Origin: Flavobacterium degerlachei
GTDB lineage: Bacteria; Bacteroidota; Bacteroidia; Flavobacteriales; Flavobacteriaceae
Assembly (NCBI RefSeq): GCF_900106645.1
Contig: NZ_FNMV01000010.1
Span: forward strand, 101,920 to 165,919
Direction of reading: 5' to 3'
Length of the DNA: 64,000 nt
The notes beneath the pieces are model-generated. The model did not search any database. It saw nothing but the letters and a program-made list of their open reading frames with translations, and was not told where the DNA came from. The stretch's first letter is position 1. The number at the start of each line of letters is the position of its first letter. Below are positions 55,550-63,964 of the stretch, piece by piece. The translations under genes were made by a program, and so were the position numbers.

Positions 55550-56274
55550 TATAATTTCAAAGATTTAAGTTTATAAACGGTAAGCGAAAGAAACAAAACC
55601 GTCAGACTTACAAAATAAAGGATGTCTCTTGTGTCGATTACACCGCGACCCATGCTTTTAAAATGATCTTGCATTCCTAATGCAGAAATTATAGTAGAGA
55701 AAGTTGGTGTCATTGATGCTAATCCTTCGAAACCAAAATAGAAAAAGAAGCATACAAATACGGAAATGATAAAAGCCACGATTTGATTGTCAGATAGGGT
55801 TGAAGTGAATATTCCAATTGCGGAATAAGCTGCAATCAGGAACACTAATCCAAAATAGGATCCAATCGTGCTTCCCATGTCGATATTTCCTTCGGGCATG
55901 CCCAGTTTCGAAATCACTACAACATAGATAAACGTGGGAATGATAGCCATGATGATCAACAAAAGTGCTCCTAGAAATTTCCCGTTTACGATTTGCCAAA
56001 TACTCAAAGGTTTCGTTAGTAATAATTCAAGAGTTCCTTGTTTTTTTTCATCAGAAAAACTGCGCATAGTAACTGCTGGAATCAAGAAAATCAGAATCCA
56101 CGGCGATAATGTGAAAAATGGAGTCATATCAGCAAATCCAGTATTCATTAAGTTGTATTCCCCATCAAAAACCCAAAGAAAAAGTCCGTTGAGGATAAGA
56201 AAAAGCGCAATGACCAAATAACCTATTGGAGAACCAAAAAACGATTTGATTTCGCGTAATAAAATGGCTTTCAT
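55549..56274 (-). CDS. gldF: Gliding motility ABC transporter permease GldF
   Basis: A 241-residue ABC-2 type permease with six transmembrane segments, starting MKAILLREIKSFFGSPIGYL, with the conserved DEKKQGTLELLLTKPLS block before the third segment. It is transcribed ahead of gldG with a TAATG-type overlap, so the two are translationally coupled. These genes strongly suggest a gliding Bacteroidota, though gldF/gldG presence alone does not prove motility. Confidence 0.94.
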   Translation of the reverse strand: MKAILLREIKSFFGSPIGYLVIALFLILNGLFLWVFDGEYNLMNTGFADMTPFFTLSPWILIFLIPAVTMRSFSDEKKQGTLELLLTKPLSIWQIVNGKFLGALLLIIMAIIPTFIYVVVISKLGMPEGNIDMGSTIGSYFGLVFLIAAYSAIGIFTSTLSDNQIVAFIISVFVCFFFYFGFEGLASMTPTFSTIISALGMQDHFKSMGRGVIDTRDILYFVSLTVLFLSLTVYKLKSLKL

Positions 56275-56351
56275 ATTTATTGTTTAATGTTTAAAATGTT
56301 TAAAGTTGCTAAATAATATAACTTTAAAACTTACTTCATAAATTGATTTTT

Positions 56352-56648
56352 TTATTCTAAACTGGCTAATTTATCCACGCTCCAAGCTTCAGGCTTATCA
56401 TTAAATAATTTTTTGGTGAATGACCAAACAGAAGTAAAGAGTTCTGATTTTCGATAATTTTCTAAATCTTCTTCCGTTTCCCAATAACTGTAAGTAAAAA
56501 ATATACTTTTATTGTTTTTGTCTTGGTATAATTCTAGAAAACGATTTCCTGGAGCATTTCTTATTTTTTCTTTTACCGATTCGAAATTCTCTAGGAAAGC
56601 AGGGATGTTTTCTTCGTGAAAACTCAATTTTACTATTCGTACAAACAT
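56352..56648 (-). CDS. Antibiotic biosynthesis monooxygenase-fold (ABM) protein
   Basis: A 98-residue ferredoxin-like dimeric alpha-beta barrel protein: MFVRIVKLSFHEENIPAFLENF, then GNRFLELYQDKNNKSIFFTYSYWE and a helix-rich end. The ABM fold covers monooxygenases, heme-degrading enzymes and proteins without catalysis; no specific residues decide here. The frame extends 17 codons further upstream, but that part is encoded by the intergenic 15-bp repeats and is not a credible N-terminus, so the ATG at 56648 is chosen. Confidence 0.87.
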   Translation of the reverse strand: MFVRIVKLSFHEENIPAFLENFESVKEKIRNAPGNRFLELYQDKNNKSIFFTYSYWETEEDLENYRKSELFTSVWSFTKKLFNDKPEAWSVDKLASLE

Positions 56649-56664
56649 TATATAATTTTTTAAC

Positions 56665-56700
56665 CGCAAAGTTCGCAAGGCTTGTCGCAAAGTTCGCAAG
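56665..56700. repeat. Two 15-bp direct repeats (CGCAAAGTTCGCAAG)
   Basis: Copies at 56665-56679 and 56686-56700 are identical and 21 bases apart. Each itself contains a degenerate CGCAA doublet. I have a memory of such strings between genes of other Bacteroidota. Period 21 keeps the reading frame open, giving the spurious N-terminal extension of the ABM gene. Confidence 0.75.
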
Positions 56701-56724
56701 ACGATTTGTTGTTTAATCTATATC

Positions 56725-57555
56725 TTAATTCTTAAATTGTATGGAAACTACGTCTTGGTAATTCAATCCTAATAAACTATTTGCTGATCCTACCTTTGAA
56801 GGGTTACTTCTAAAAATGGCAATTTCGAGAAAACCGGCTTCATTGAAAATCGCCAATTTTTCCCCTTCATAATTCTTAATCGGATATTTTTCAGAACTGG
56901 CTATTGCAGAATAATTAGGCAAAATGGTTTTGATGTTTTTTGTTTTCATCAGGATCTCATACGGACGTCCTTTAGCAACCTCCAAGAATTGTTTTTTAGT
57001 GATATTGGTAACTACATTTCCAAAATGATCAATATAAATAACATAGCCTTTTAATGTATTATTATCAACGGAAGTCACTGCTTTTAGTTCAAATACTTGC
57101 TTAATGCTACTTATTTCTCTACCAATGACGTTCAGTAAACCGCCCTTGGCAATATGACAAGCTACCATTACAAAAACATCCATGCCAGAAGCATCACTTT
57201 GCAGACGATCATGAATATTTATGGCAACTAATTTTTGAGGAACGATTTTTTGTGACAACATGCTTAGAATCCCATTATCTGCGGCAATAAAGTAGGAATC
57301 ATTCCACTGCATGACGATATGCTGATTCTCTTTGTTCAGTTCCATATCTACTCCAATCAGGTGAACTGTTCCTTTTGGAAAACTTGAATAGGCCGCTGCA
57401 ATAATGTAACTTGCTTCAACAGTGTTGAATGGGTCAATATGATGCGAAATATCAATGATTGTAGCTTCAGAATATTCAGATAAAATTTTCCCTTTCAATG
57501 CACCTACAAAGTGATCTTTCAAGCCGTAATCGGTCGTAAGGGTAATTATTGACAT
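56725..57555 (-). CDS. SAM hydroxide adenosyltransferase (DUF62 family)
   Basis: A 276-residue trimeric enzyme of the fluorinase/chlorinase superfamily that normally splits S-adenosylmethionine with water into adenosine and methionine. The N-terminal block TLTTDYGLKDHFVG holds the conserved Asp, followed by IIDISHHI, HLIGVDMELNKENQ and the substrate loop AADNGILSML, then YVIYIDHFGNVVTNITK. These are the standard DUF62 blocks; nothing suggests the halogen-specific loop of fluorinase. It is divergent from phoH. Confidence 0.92.
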   Translation of the reverse strand: MSIITLTTDYGLKDHFVGALKGKILSEYSEATIIDISHHIDPFNTVEASYIIAAAYSSFPKGTVHLIGVDMELNKENQHIVMQWNDSYFIAADNGILSMLSQKIVPQKLVAINIHDRLQSDASGMDVFVMVACHIAKGGLLNVIGREISSIKQVFELKAVTSVDNNTLKGYVIYIDHFGNVVTNITKKQFLEVAKGRPYEILMKTKNIKTILPNYSAIASSEKYPIKNYEGEKLAIFNEAGFLEIAIFRSNPSKVGSANSLLGLNYQDVVSIQFKN

Positions 57556-57751
57556 AAATTTTTTTATAATTATTGGTGTAATCTAAAACTAATTTTCATT
57601 AAATTTGAGAAATGCAAATCTAATAATAGTAAATTCAAAAAAGCAAAAAACAAAAAACAAATTCCAAATAAGTAAGACAAAAAATATTGTGGTTTAAAGC
57701 CAAAATGCCTTAGACGTATTTATTGATTAATTTTATATAAAACTACAACAT

Positions 57752-58702
57752 TTGAACGAAAGAATAATCGAGCTCATAGACATCGCTCCAAAAGAATTTT
57801 GGGGCGCTCAAGACACTCATCTTGAAACAATTAAAAAATACTATCCAAAACTTAAGATTGTTGCTAGAGGAACTACATTAAAAGCTTTTGGAGAAAAAGA
57901 AATTCTGGACGAGTTCGAAAAACGTTTTCAACGGTTAATGCTTCATTTTACCCGCTATAACACAATAGATAACAATGTAATTGAGCGGGTTATTTTAGGT
58001 GACAGTCAAGACGACAGGAGAACTCTCGTTAATGATAAGATTCTTGTGCATGGAGTAGGTGGCAAAATAATAAAAGCCATGACTCCTAACCAACAATTGT
58101 TAGTTGATGCCATAAATAAAAATGATATGGTTTTTGCTGTTGGTCCTGCGGGAACAGGAAAAACCTATACAGGAGTTGCCATGGCTATCAAGGCACTGAA
58201 AGAAAAACAAGTTAAACGCATTATATTAACACGTCCTGCTGTTGAAGCCGGAGAGAATCTTGGTTTTCTTCCAGGTGATATGAAAGAGAAACTAGATCCC
58301 TATATGCAACCCCTTTATGACGCTTTGCGCGACATGTTGCCTAATGAAAAATTAGAAGATTATATTTTAAAAGGAATCATTCAAATTGCTCCATTGGCTT
58401 TCATGCGTGGAAGAACATTAGATAATGCATTTGTAATTTTGGATGAAGCCCAAAACACAACACATTCGCAAATGAAAATGTTCTTGACCCGTATGGGAAA
58501 AAGTGCGAAATTTATGGTTACTGGTGACCCAGGGCAGATTGATTTACCTAGAAGAACCATATCAGGACTTAAGGAAGCGCTGTTGATTTTGAAAGATATT
58601 GAGGGAATTGGAATTGTATATCTTGATGATAAAGACATAGTGCGTCATAGATTAGTCAAAAAAGTAATTGACGCATACAAATACACGGAAAACCCTGATT
58701 AA
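57752..58702 (+). CDS. phoH: PhoH family ATPase
   Basis: A 316-residue cytosolic ATPase. An N-terminal KH-like part (about 1-100) precedes the PhoH core with Walker A GPAGTGKTYT around residue 135, LTRPAVEAGENLGFLPGD, and Walker B FVILDEAQNTT, then GDPGQIDLP. The start is TTG at 57752, since no ATG is available before the conserved first residues MNERIIELIDIAPKEF. PhoH proteins are linked to RNA metabolism and phosphate stress; in many bacteria phoH sits near ybeY, which is not seen here. Confidence 0.94.
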   Translation: MNERIIELIDIAPKEFWGAQDTHLETIKKYYPKLKIVARGTTLKAFGEKEILDEFEKRFQRLMLHFTRYNTIDNNVIERVILGDSQDDRRTLVNDKILVHGVGGKIIKAMTPNQQLLVDAINKNDMVFAVGPAGTGKTYTGVAMAIKALKEKQVKRIILTRPAVEAGENLGFLPGDMKEKLDPYMQPLYDALRDMLPNEKLEDYILKGIIQIAPLAFMRGRTLDNAFVILDEAQNTTHSQMKMFLTRMGKSAKFMVTGDPGQIDLPRRTISGLKEALLILKDIEGIGIVYLDDKDIVRHRLVKKVIDAYKYTENPD

Positions 58703-58790
58703 AGAGCATTTGCTTTTTAATGATAATCAAATTAAAATGGGGTATTAAAGCAATTATATTTAAAATACTGGTTAATAACAAAGTACAATT

Positions 58791-58812
58791 AACGGCCCCT
58801 TTAGGGGTCGTT
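58791..58812 (+). terminator. Possible terminator after phoH
   Basis: AACGGCCCC and GGGGTCGTT pair with one G-T and a short loop, followed by CTTTATTA; the T run is poor. Confidence 0.6.
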
Positions 58813-58906
58813 CTTTATTAATAAATTATCCAATTTTTTAGGATTGTTTGCAATCGAAGTTGGATGGATACAGTTAAAAAAATTATATTAGCAAAAAATT
58901 ATAATA

Positions 58907-59722
58907 TTGAAGAGTGTAATCATAACAGGTGCTTCGGGTGGAATAGGAAAAGAGATTGCTTTGCACTTTGCCAATAATGGATGGAATGTCATTGCAACAA
59001 TGCTTTGTCTGGAACATGGCAAGGAATTGCAAGGGATAAAGAACATTAGTTGCTATGTGCTTGATGTAACTTCAACAGAAAGTATACAAGCTGCCAAGAA
59101 AGAAATAATGGAAGATTTTAAAACTATAGATCTTGTCATTAACAATGCTGGTGTAGGCTATCGAAGTTTTGTTGAATTGGCTGAAGATGAGCAAATCAAT
59201 AACATTGTAGATATAAATTGGCTTGGAGTAGTCAAAGTATGCCGAGCGTTCATCCCCGTATTTAGGGCTCAAAAAATGGGTCACTTCATAAATATCTCTT
59301 CCATTGCGGGACTGGTAAATTTGCCGTTAGGGAGTTTTTACCATTCAACAAAACATGCTGTAGAAAGTTTTTCTGAGTGTATGGCCTATGAGTTAATAGA
59401 TTTTAATATTAGTGTTTCAACCATGCAATTTGGGAATACGCCATCCAATTTTCAAAAAAACGTGGTTAAGTCTGAATGCTCATCTTTTGGGTCTTACAAT
59501 GTTTTGATGGAGAAAATTAATTTAATATTGAAAAATAAGACTGCTAAAAACACAGATTTAAAGCCTCTTATTATTCGAGAATTACTAAAAGTCGCTGAAA
59601 ATCCAGCCAAAAATTTTAAGAGATATACCATAGGTTTTGATGCCAACAGTCTAAGTATGCTTAGGTCAAAAATGGGGTATCGTTTATTTGGAAGATTGAT
59701 CAGACAGTCCGTTTTGAAATAG
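58907..59722 (+). CDS. Short-chain dehydrogenase/reductase
   Basis: A 271-residue classical SDR. The cofactor motif TGASGGIGKE is at residues 7-16, the NNAG motif is INNAGVG around 80, and the active site is Ser in NISSIAG with YHSTK (Tyr and Lys three apart). The start codon is TTG at 58907, as the frame has no earlier ATG. The long C-terminal part suggests a lipid or retinol-type subfamily, but the substrate is not clear. No promoter box was found upstream. Confidence 0.9.
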   Translation: MKSVIITGASGGIGKEIALHFANNGWNVIATMLCLEHGKELQGIKNISCYVLDVTSTESIQAAKKEIMEDFKTIDLVINNAGVGYRSFVELAEDEQINNIVDINWLGVVKVCRAFIPVFRAQKMGHFINISSIAGLVNLPLGSFYHSTKHAVESFSECMAYELIDFNISVSTMQFGNTPSNFQKNVVKSECSSFGSYNVLMEKINLILKNKTAKNTDLKPLIIRELLKVAENPAKNFKRYTIGFDANSLSMLRSKMGYRLFGRLIRQSVLK

Positions 59723-59804
59723 AAGTCATCTTATGAAAATTGGGTTTGACAAATTGTATTTCAGTACTTTTATAAAAAAGAATGAGATTATTAATTACGG
59801 TATT

Positions 59805-60008
59805 TTACTGCACTTCACTATTTTTATTTTTATGGAAAAAAGGAAGTATATAAAGATTAAATACACTGGCTATAGTAGCAGCAATTATCCACGACCTAGT
59901 CCATACCATTACAAAATCAATCGTGTTTTTTGTAGGTATATTTAATGCTGTGAGTGTAAAAGTGATAAATGCAGTTACAATGACACTGCCAAGAATAGTT
60001 TTACGCAT
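59805..60008 (-). CDS. DUF2798 small membrane protein
   Basis: A 67-residue protein with two transmembrane helices: ILGSVIVTAFITFTLTAL and IIAATIASVFNLYILPF, linked by a short loop with the family mark WxRSW. The function is unknown. The ATG at 60008 overlaps the Rrf2 regulator gene by 8 bases, so it is the last gene of the hmp operon, which hints at a link to nitric oxide. A longer in-frame start at 60050 would extend into the regulator gene and is less likely. Confidence 0.75.
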   Translation of the reverse strand: MRKTILGSVIVTAFITFTLTALNIPTKNTIDFVMVWTRSWIIAATIASVFNLYILPFFHKNKNSEVQ

Positions 60009-60438
60009 TTGGGTTATTTTCAAAAATTGAATTCCAGTCGGTAAATTCAAGATCTGACAGATTAGCTTCGTTTAAACTATCAATAAAGGCAATATATGCT
60101 TTATTGAACAATGATTTTAATTTGCAATTATGTGATTTAAAAATGCAGGGTTTAGCATCGCAATTGATAACTGGATTTTCGTCCTGCTCCAGAAGATGGA
60201 TTAAATCCCCTAAACGAATTTCTTTGGCCTTCTCAGATATTAAAATCCCTCCATTTTTTCCTCGTTTTGTCAAAACTAATTGATTTGCCGATAAAAATTG
60301 AACCACTTTAACGAGATGGTTTCGTGAGATTTTGAATTTTTCAGCTAAATCGTCCAAAGAACTTTGAGGAGTATCTTTTTTTTGATTTAGATAAATCAAT
60401 ACACGCATACTAAAATCGGTAAAGTGGTTTAATTTCAT
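60001..60438 (-). CDS. nsrR: Rrf2 family regulator, NsrR-like
   Basis: A 145-residue winged-helix regulator. The DNA-binding part is about 1-70 (LAEKFKISRNHLVKVVQFL, then the wing RGKNGGILIS). Three cysteines, Cys93, Cys98 and Cys105, in NCDAKPCIFKSHNC fit the [Fe-S]-binding set of NsrR, which senses nitric oxide and represses hmp. It lies 12 bases after hmp, in the same operon. The spacing of the last two Cys is one residue longer than in E. coli NsrR. Confidence 0.87.
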   Translation of the reverse strand: MKLNHFTDFSMRVLIYLNQKKDTPQSSLDDLAEKFKISRNHLVKVVQFLSANQLVLTKRGKNGGILISEKAKEIRLGDLIHLLEQDENPVINCDAKPCIFKSHNCKLKSLFNKAYIAFIDSLNEANLSDLEFTDWNSIFENNPNA

Positions 60439-60450
60439 AAGTGTTATTTA

Positions 60451-61653
60451 TTAATTTAAAGCTAATGATTGGGGGCCAAATTCTTCATAAAATATCGCGT
60501 CTCTAGTTACACCTAGCTCAATCAAAGATTGGAATTGTTTTTTGATAAAAAGTTCTGGCCCGCAAATATAATATTTTGCGCCATCAATAATGATTTCTTC
60601 TTTGTAAGTATGCAAATCTACTCTTCCTTCAATAGCATTGGTTTTATACTCGGGTAAGGTTTCGTAAAATACATAAGATGTCAACCAGTTTTCCTGACTA
60701 TTTAATTCTTCGATAGTGTCTTTAAAAGCATGTACGTTTTCATTTCTACAACTGTGAACCCATACCGTTTTGTTTTTCTGTAGCGATACTTTATTGGCTT
60801 CGACCATACTCATCAATGGAGTCGCACCAACACCTCCACTAATAAGAACTAACGGGTTTATCGATTCTGGATCAGCGTAAAAAACACCCGCTGGAGCACT
60901 AACGTCTATCGTTTCTCCTACTTTTTTAGTGTGTAACACATTAGAAAATATTCCATCAGGAATGGCATTGATACCTTTCTCTTTTTTTACTGAAATACGG
61001 TAATACTCATTGTTAAAAGAAGTTGATATGCTATATTGTCTAGGTTGCTCGTAACCAAGTTCTGGAATAAATGTTTTAACAGAAAGATACTGTCCAGGGA
61101 AAAAATCAGCAATATCTTTTCCGTCTTCTGGCTGTAGATAAAATGATTTTACTTCGTCACTTTCTTCAACAATTTTAGCAATTGTGAATTTTCTCCAACC
61201 AAGCCAACTCCCTTTTTTTAGGCTGTCTTTTTTATACATTTCAGCTTCTATACCTATCATAATCTGTGCTAGTTCTGTATAAGCACAAGTCCAAGCTTCT
61301 AACAACTCCTCTGTTGCTGCATCAGCTAGTACTTCTTTAATAGATGCGATAAGATGGTTTCCTACGATGTCATATTGTTCTGGAGCGATGTTTAAACTGA
61401 CATGCTTGTTCCCAATTGATTTTAGAACATTTATTAAAACACTAGGGTCTTCGATGTTTTCTGCATAAGCTAGTACCGCGGCTGTCAAAGCATTCTGTTG
61501 CTTTCCGCTGGCTTGGTTAGCCATATTGAATATGTTCTTTAACTCAGGATTATTGCTTAGCATTCTTTGGTAAAAATAAGTGATCAAATCATTACCATTT
61601 GATTTTAGTACAGGAACAGTCGCTTTTATTAATTCTTTTTGAATTGCATTCAT
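60451..61653 (-). CDS. hmp: Flavohemoprotein, nitric oxide dioxygenase
   Basis: Converts nitric oxide to nitrate with NAD(P)H. From the ATG at 61653 the protein has 400 residues. The globin part (about 1-140) has the distal Tyr28 (YFYQRML), Gln at about 52-53 and proximal His84 (GNKHVS). The FAD domain has RQYSIS and the NAD domain has GGVGATPLMSM and CGPELFI, with the C-terminal FGPQ. An ATG eight codons upstream overlaps a TACCTTTG box, so the shorter start is chosen. It is the first gene of the hmp-nsrR-DUF2798 operon. Confidence 0.95.
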   Translation of the reverse strand: MNAIQKELIKATVPVLKSNGNDLITYFYQRMLSNNPELKNIFNMANQASGKQQNALTAAVLAYAENIEDPSVLINVLKSIGNKHVSLNIAPEQYDIVGNHLIASIKEVLADAATEELLEAWTCAYTELAQIMIGIEAEMYKKDSLKKGSWLGWRKFTIAKIVEESDEVKSFYLQPEDGKDIADFFPGQYLSVKTFIPELGYEQPRQYSISTSFNNEYYRISVKKEKGINAIPDGIFSNVLHTKKVGETIDVSAPAGVFYADPESINPLVLISGGVGATPLMSMVEANKVSLQKNKTVWVHSCRNENVHAFKDTIEELNSQENWLTSYVFYETLPEYKTNAIEGRVDLHTYKEEIIIDGAKYYICGPELFIKKQFQSLIELGVTRDAIFYEEFGPQSLALN

Positions 61654-61674
61654 GTTTATGATATTTAATTTTGA

Positions 61675-61682
61675 CAAAGGTA
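61675..61682 (-). promoter_or_regulatory. -7 box (TACCTTTG) for the hmp operon
   Basis: TAnnTTTG on the minus strand, 21 bases before the hmp ATG at 61653. Confidence 0.65.
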
Positions 61683-61698
61683 GCGCAAAAAACTATAT

Positions 61699-61717
61699 GT
61701 TATATTTTAAATACAAC
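61699..61717. promoter_or_regulatory. Candidate NsrR operator upstream of hmp
   Basis: GTTATATTTTAAATACAAC is a 9-1-9 inverted repeat with one mismatched pair. It lies 16 bases upstream of the hmp -7 box, over the place of the -33 element, where a repressor would block RNA polymerase. Length, A/T content and shape agree with NsrR sites of other bacteria. Confidence 0.6.
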
Positions 61718-61896
61718 AATTAAAATGTTTTTATCTTTTGTTGATTTAAATTAAATACAGTTTTAGAACGAACAGTACTATAACTAGTTGATATTTACGT
61801 TTTAAATCGAATTGTTTCTGTTATGCATACTATATTTTGATTAGATTTTTTTTCTTAAACTATTCCCTAATTTTTGGGATTCTGTTCAAAATTGGA

Positions 61897-61904
61897 TATT
61901 TTTG
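61897..61904 (+). promoter_or_regulatory. -7 box (TATTTTTG) for the HAD phosphatase gene
   Basis: TAnnTTTG overlaps a TTG that could open the frame and ends 12 bases before the ATG at 61917. Confidence 0.5.
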
Positions 61905-61916
61905 GGTTTATTAAAA

Positions 61917-62765
61917 ATGACAGAGAAACCGATTAAAGTGAAAGATAAAGTAAAAGTAGTAATTAGCGATTTAGATGGTACGTTGCTAAACAAGGAACAT
62001 AGAATATCAGATTATACAAAAACAGTTTTTCAGGAGCTTCACGATCAAAACTATTTAATAGTTGTAGCCACAGGACGTCACCATCTTGATGCGATGCCTA
62101 TTGTAGATGGCTTGGGCTTTCCCCTTTATTTAGTTACATCAAATGGTGCGAGAATTCATTCGCCACAGAAAGAGCTTCTTTTTTCCCATGACATAGATAG
62201 TGACTCTATAAAATCAGTATTGGATTTGGGGATTGACTCAGAAATTACCACAGTATTGTTTAAGGAAAATGTTTGGCAGACCAATAGACACAATGAGGTT
62301 TTAAATAATTTTCAGACTGAATTGAATTATTTGCCAGAAGTGGTAGATTTTGCCACGGTGGAAGATTTTAGCGCTATTAAAATGTTTTTCACACATGATA
62401 GACATTCAAAATTGATGGAGTTGAGAGATCAAATTCTAAGTAAATATCCGGATCTTTTTAGTCACGCATTCAGTTTGCCGTTGTGTTTAGAATTTATGGA
62501 CAAATCAGTGGATAAAAGTGTAGCGATTTCCAAGATCTTAGAAATTGAAAATTTTAATTTTGAACAAGCGATTTCCTTTGGCGATGGATATAATGATGAA
62601 AAAATGTTGAATGCGACTGCAAAAGGACTTTTGATGGGGAACTCTCCTGATAGTCTAAAAAACAAACTATTCAATCTTGAAGTGATTGCAATGAATTACG
62701 ATGATGGTGTAGCAAATTATTTGGCACAAAAATTATTAAGCAAGGATATCTTGTTGGCAAAATAA
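61917..62765 (+). CDS. Cof-type HAD-superfamily phosphatase
   Basis: A 282-residue soluble hydrolase. Motif I is VVISDLDGTLL with the nucleophile and acid/base Asp; motif II lies in VVATGRHH; motif III/IV are in AISFGDGYNDEKML, all typical of Cof/YbiV-type class IIB sugar-phosphate phosphatases. The cap insert lies between about 90 and 200. The TTG start at 61902 is rejected because it is part of a promoter box. The substrate may be a sugar phosphate or a phosphorylated cofactor. Confidence 0.92.
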   Translation: MTEKPIKVKDKVKVVISDLDGTLLNKEHRISDYTKTVFQELHDQNYLIVVATGRHHLDAMPIVDGLGFPLYLVTSNGARIHSPQKELLFSHDIDSDSIKSVLDLGIDSEITTVLFKENVWQTNRHNEVLNNFQTELNYLPEVVDFATVEDFSAIKMFFTHDRHSKLMELRDQILSKYPDLFSHAFSLPLCLEFMDKSVDKSVAISKILEIENFNFEQAISFGDGYNDEKMLNATAKGLLMGNSPDSLKNKLFNLEVIAMNYDDGVANYLAQKLLSKDILLAK

Positions 62766-62834
62766 GTTGTTTAACAGCTTTTTAAATATTATTTTGTTAC
62801 GACTGTTATTTATTACGGCTACGATGAATGATTC

Positions 62835-62867
62835 TTTGCATTTCTTTCTAAAATAGTTCTAAATTTG
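62835..62867 (+). promoter_or_regulatory. Two-part Bacteroidota promoter of purC
   Basis: TTTG at 62835-62838 and TAAATTTG at 62860-62867 are separated by 21 bases, close to the known TTTG/TAnnTTTG arrangement. The leader to the ATG is then about 35 bases and contains five ACAAC units. Confidence 0.7.
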
Positions 62868-62878
62868 CAGATAGAAAA

Positions 62879-62903
62879 CAACAACACAACACAACACAAC
62901 AAC
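62879..62903 (+). repeat. ACAAC pentanucleotide repeats in the purC leader
   Basis: A stretch of A and C only, made of about five ACAAC units, directly upstream of the purC ATG. It would be unstructured in RNA. Confidence 0.75.
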
Positions 62904-62907
62904 TATA

Positions 62908-63861
62908 ATGAGTAATACAATTACAACCACCGACTTTAATTTTCCTAATCAAAAATCTGTTTATCGCGGTAAGGTAAGGGAAGTATACAATATCGATGAT
63001 GAATTATTGGTAATGGTTGCTACTGACAGGCTTTCTGCTTTTGACGTGGTGCTACCAAAGGGGATTCCTTACAAAGGGCAAATTTTGAACCAGATTGCAA
63101 CTAAATTTATGGAATTGACTGCCGACATAGTTCCAAATTGGTTAATTGCAACTCCAGATCCAAGTGTTGCAGTAGGTCATTTGTGTACTCCTTTTAAAGT
63201 TGAAATGGTAATACGTGGATATCTTTCAGGACATGCCGCTCGTGAATATGCCCTTGGGAAAAGAACAATTTGTGGAGTTTCAATGCCTGAAGGTTTAAAA
63301 GAAAATGATAAATTCCCAACACCAATTATAACTCCTACTACAAAAGCAGATAATGGAGAACATGATGCTGATATTTCTCGTGAAGATATTCTTGCAAAAG
63401 GGATAGTTTCTGAGGAAGATTATTTGGTTCTAGAAAAATATACTCGCGCTTTGTTTCAAAGAGGAACTGAAATTGCAGCAAGTCGTGGATTGATATTGGT
63501 TGATACTAAATATGAATTTGGTAAAACTAAAGAAGGAGTTATTGTTTTAATTGATGAAATTCACACCCCAGATTCTTCTCGCTATTTTTATTCAGAAGGA
63601 TATCAAGAGCGTCAAGATAAAGGAGAAGAGCAAAAGCAATTGTCAAAAGAATTCGTCCGTCGTTGGTTAATTCAAAATGGCTTTCAAGGTTTAGAAGGAC
63701 AACAAATTCCTGATATGAGTGATGAATATATTGAAACTGTTTCAGAACGATATATTGAGTTGTATGAAAAAATCCTTGGCGAAAAATTCGTAAAAGCAGA
63801 TATTTCAAACATCAATGAACGAATTGAGAAGAATGTTCTAGCTTATCTACAAAATAGATAA
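62908..63861 (+). CDS. purC: SAICAR synthetase (purine biosynthesis)
   Basis: A 317-residue enzyme that joins aspartate to CAIR in purine synthesis. Recognised from [67 protein letters not shown] and [11 protein letters not shown]. The length is typical of the longer, yeast-type PurC form. It has its own promoter with a repeat-rich leader. No other pur gene is within the window. Confidence 0.96.
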   Translation: MSNTITTTDFNFPNQKSVYRGKVREVYNIDDELLVMVATDRLSAFDVVLPKGIPYKGQILNQIATKFMELTADIVPNWLIATPDPSVAVGHLCTPFKVEMVIRGYLSGHAAREYALGKRTICGVSMPEGLKENDKFPTPIITPTTKADNGEHDADISREDILAKGIVSEEDYLVLEKYTRALFQRGTEIAASRGLILVDTKYEFGKTKEGVIVLIDEIHTPDSSRYFYSEGYQERQDKGEEQKQLSKEFVRRWLIQNGFQGLEGQQIPDMSDEYIETVSERYIELYEKILGEKFVKADISNINERIEKNVLAYLQNR

Positions 63862-63964
63862 ATACAAAACAGATCTATATAGTAAAAAACCGCAAGCCTT
63901 GATGGGAGGGCACTGAAAAACTTCACTTATTTTGATTAGAGTCGTTTTTTAGACAATAAAAAAA

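Noticed and set aside
59733..59945. Plus-strand 70-residue frame after the SDR gene
   Set aside because: It lies opposite the DUF2798 gene, and its protein is poor in character.
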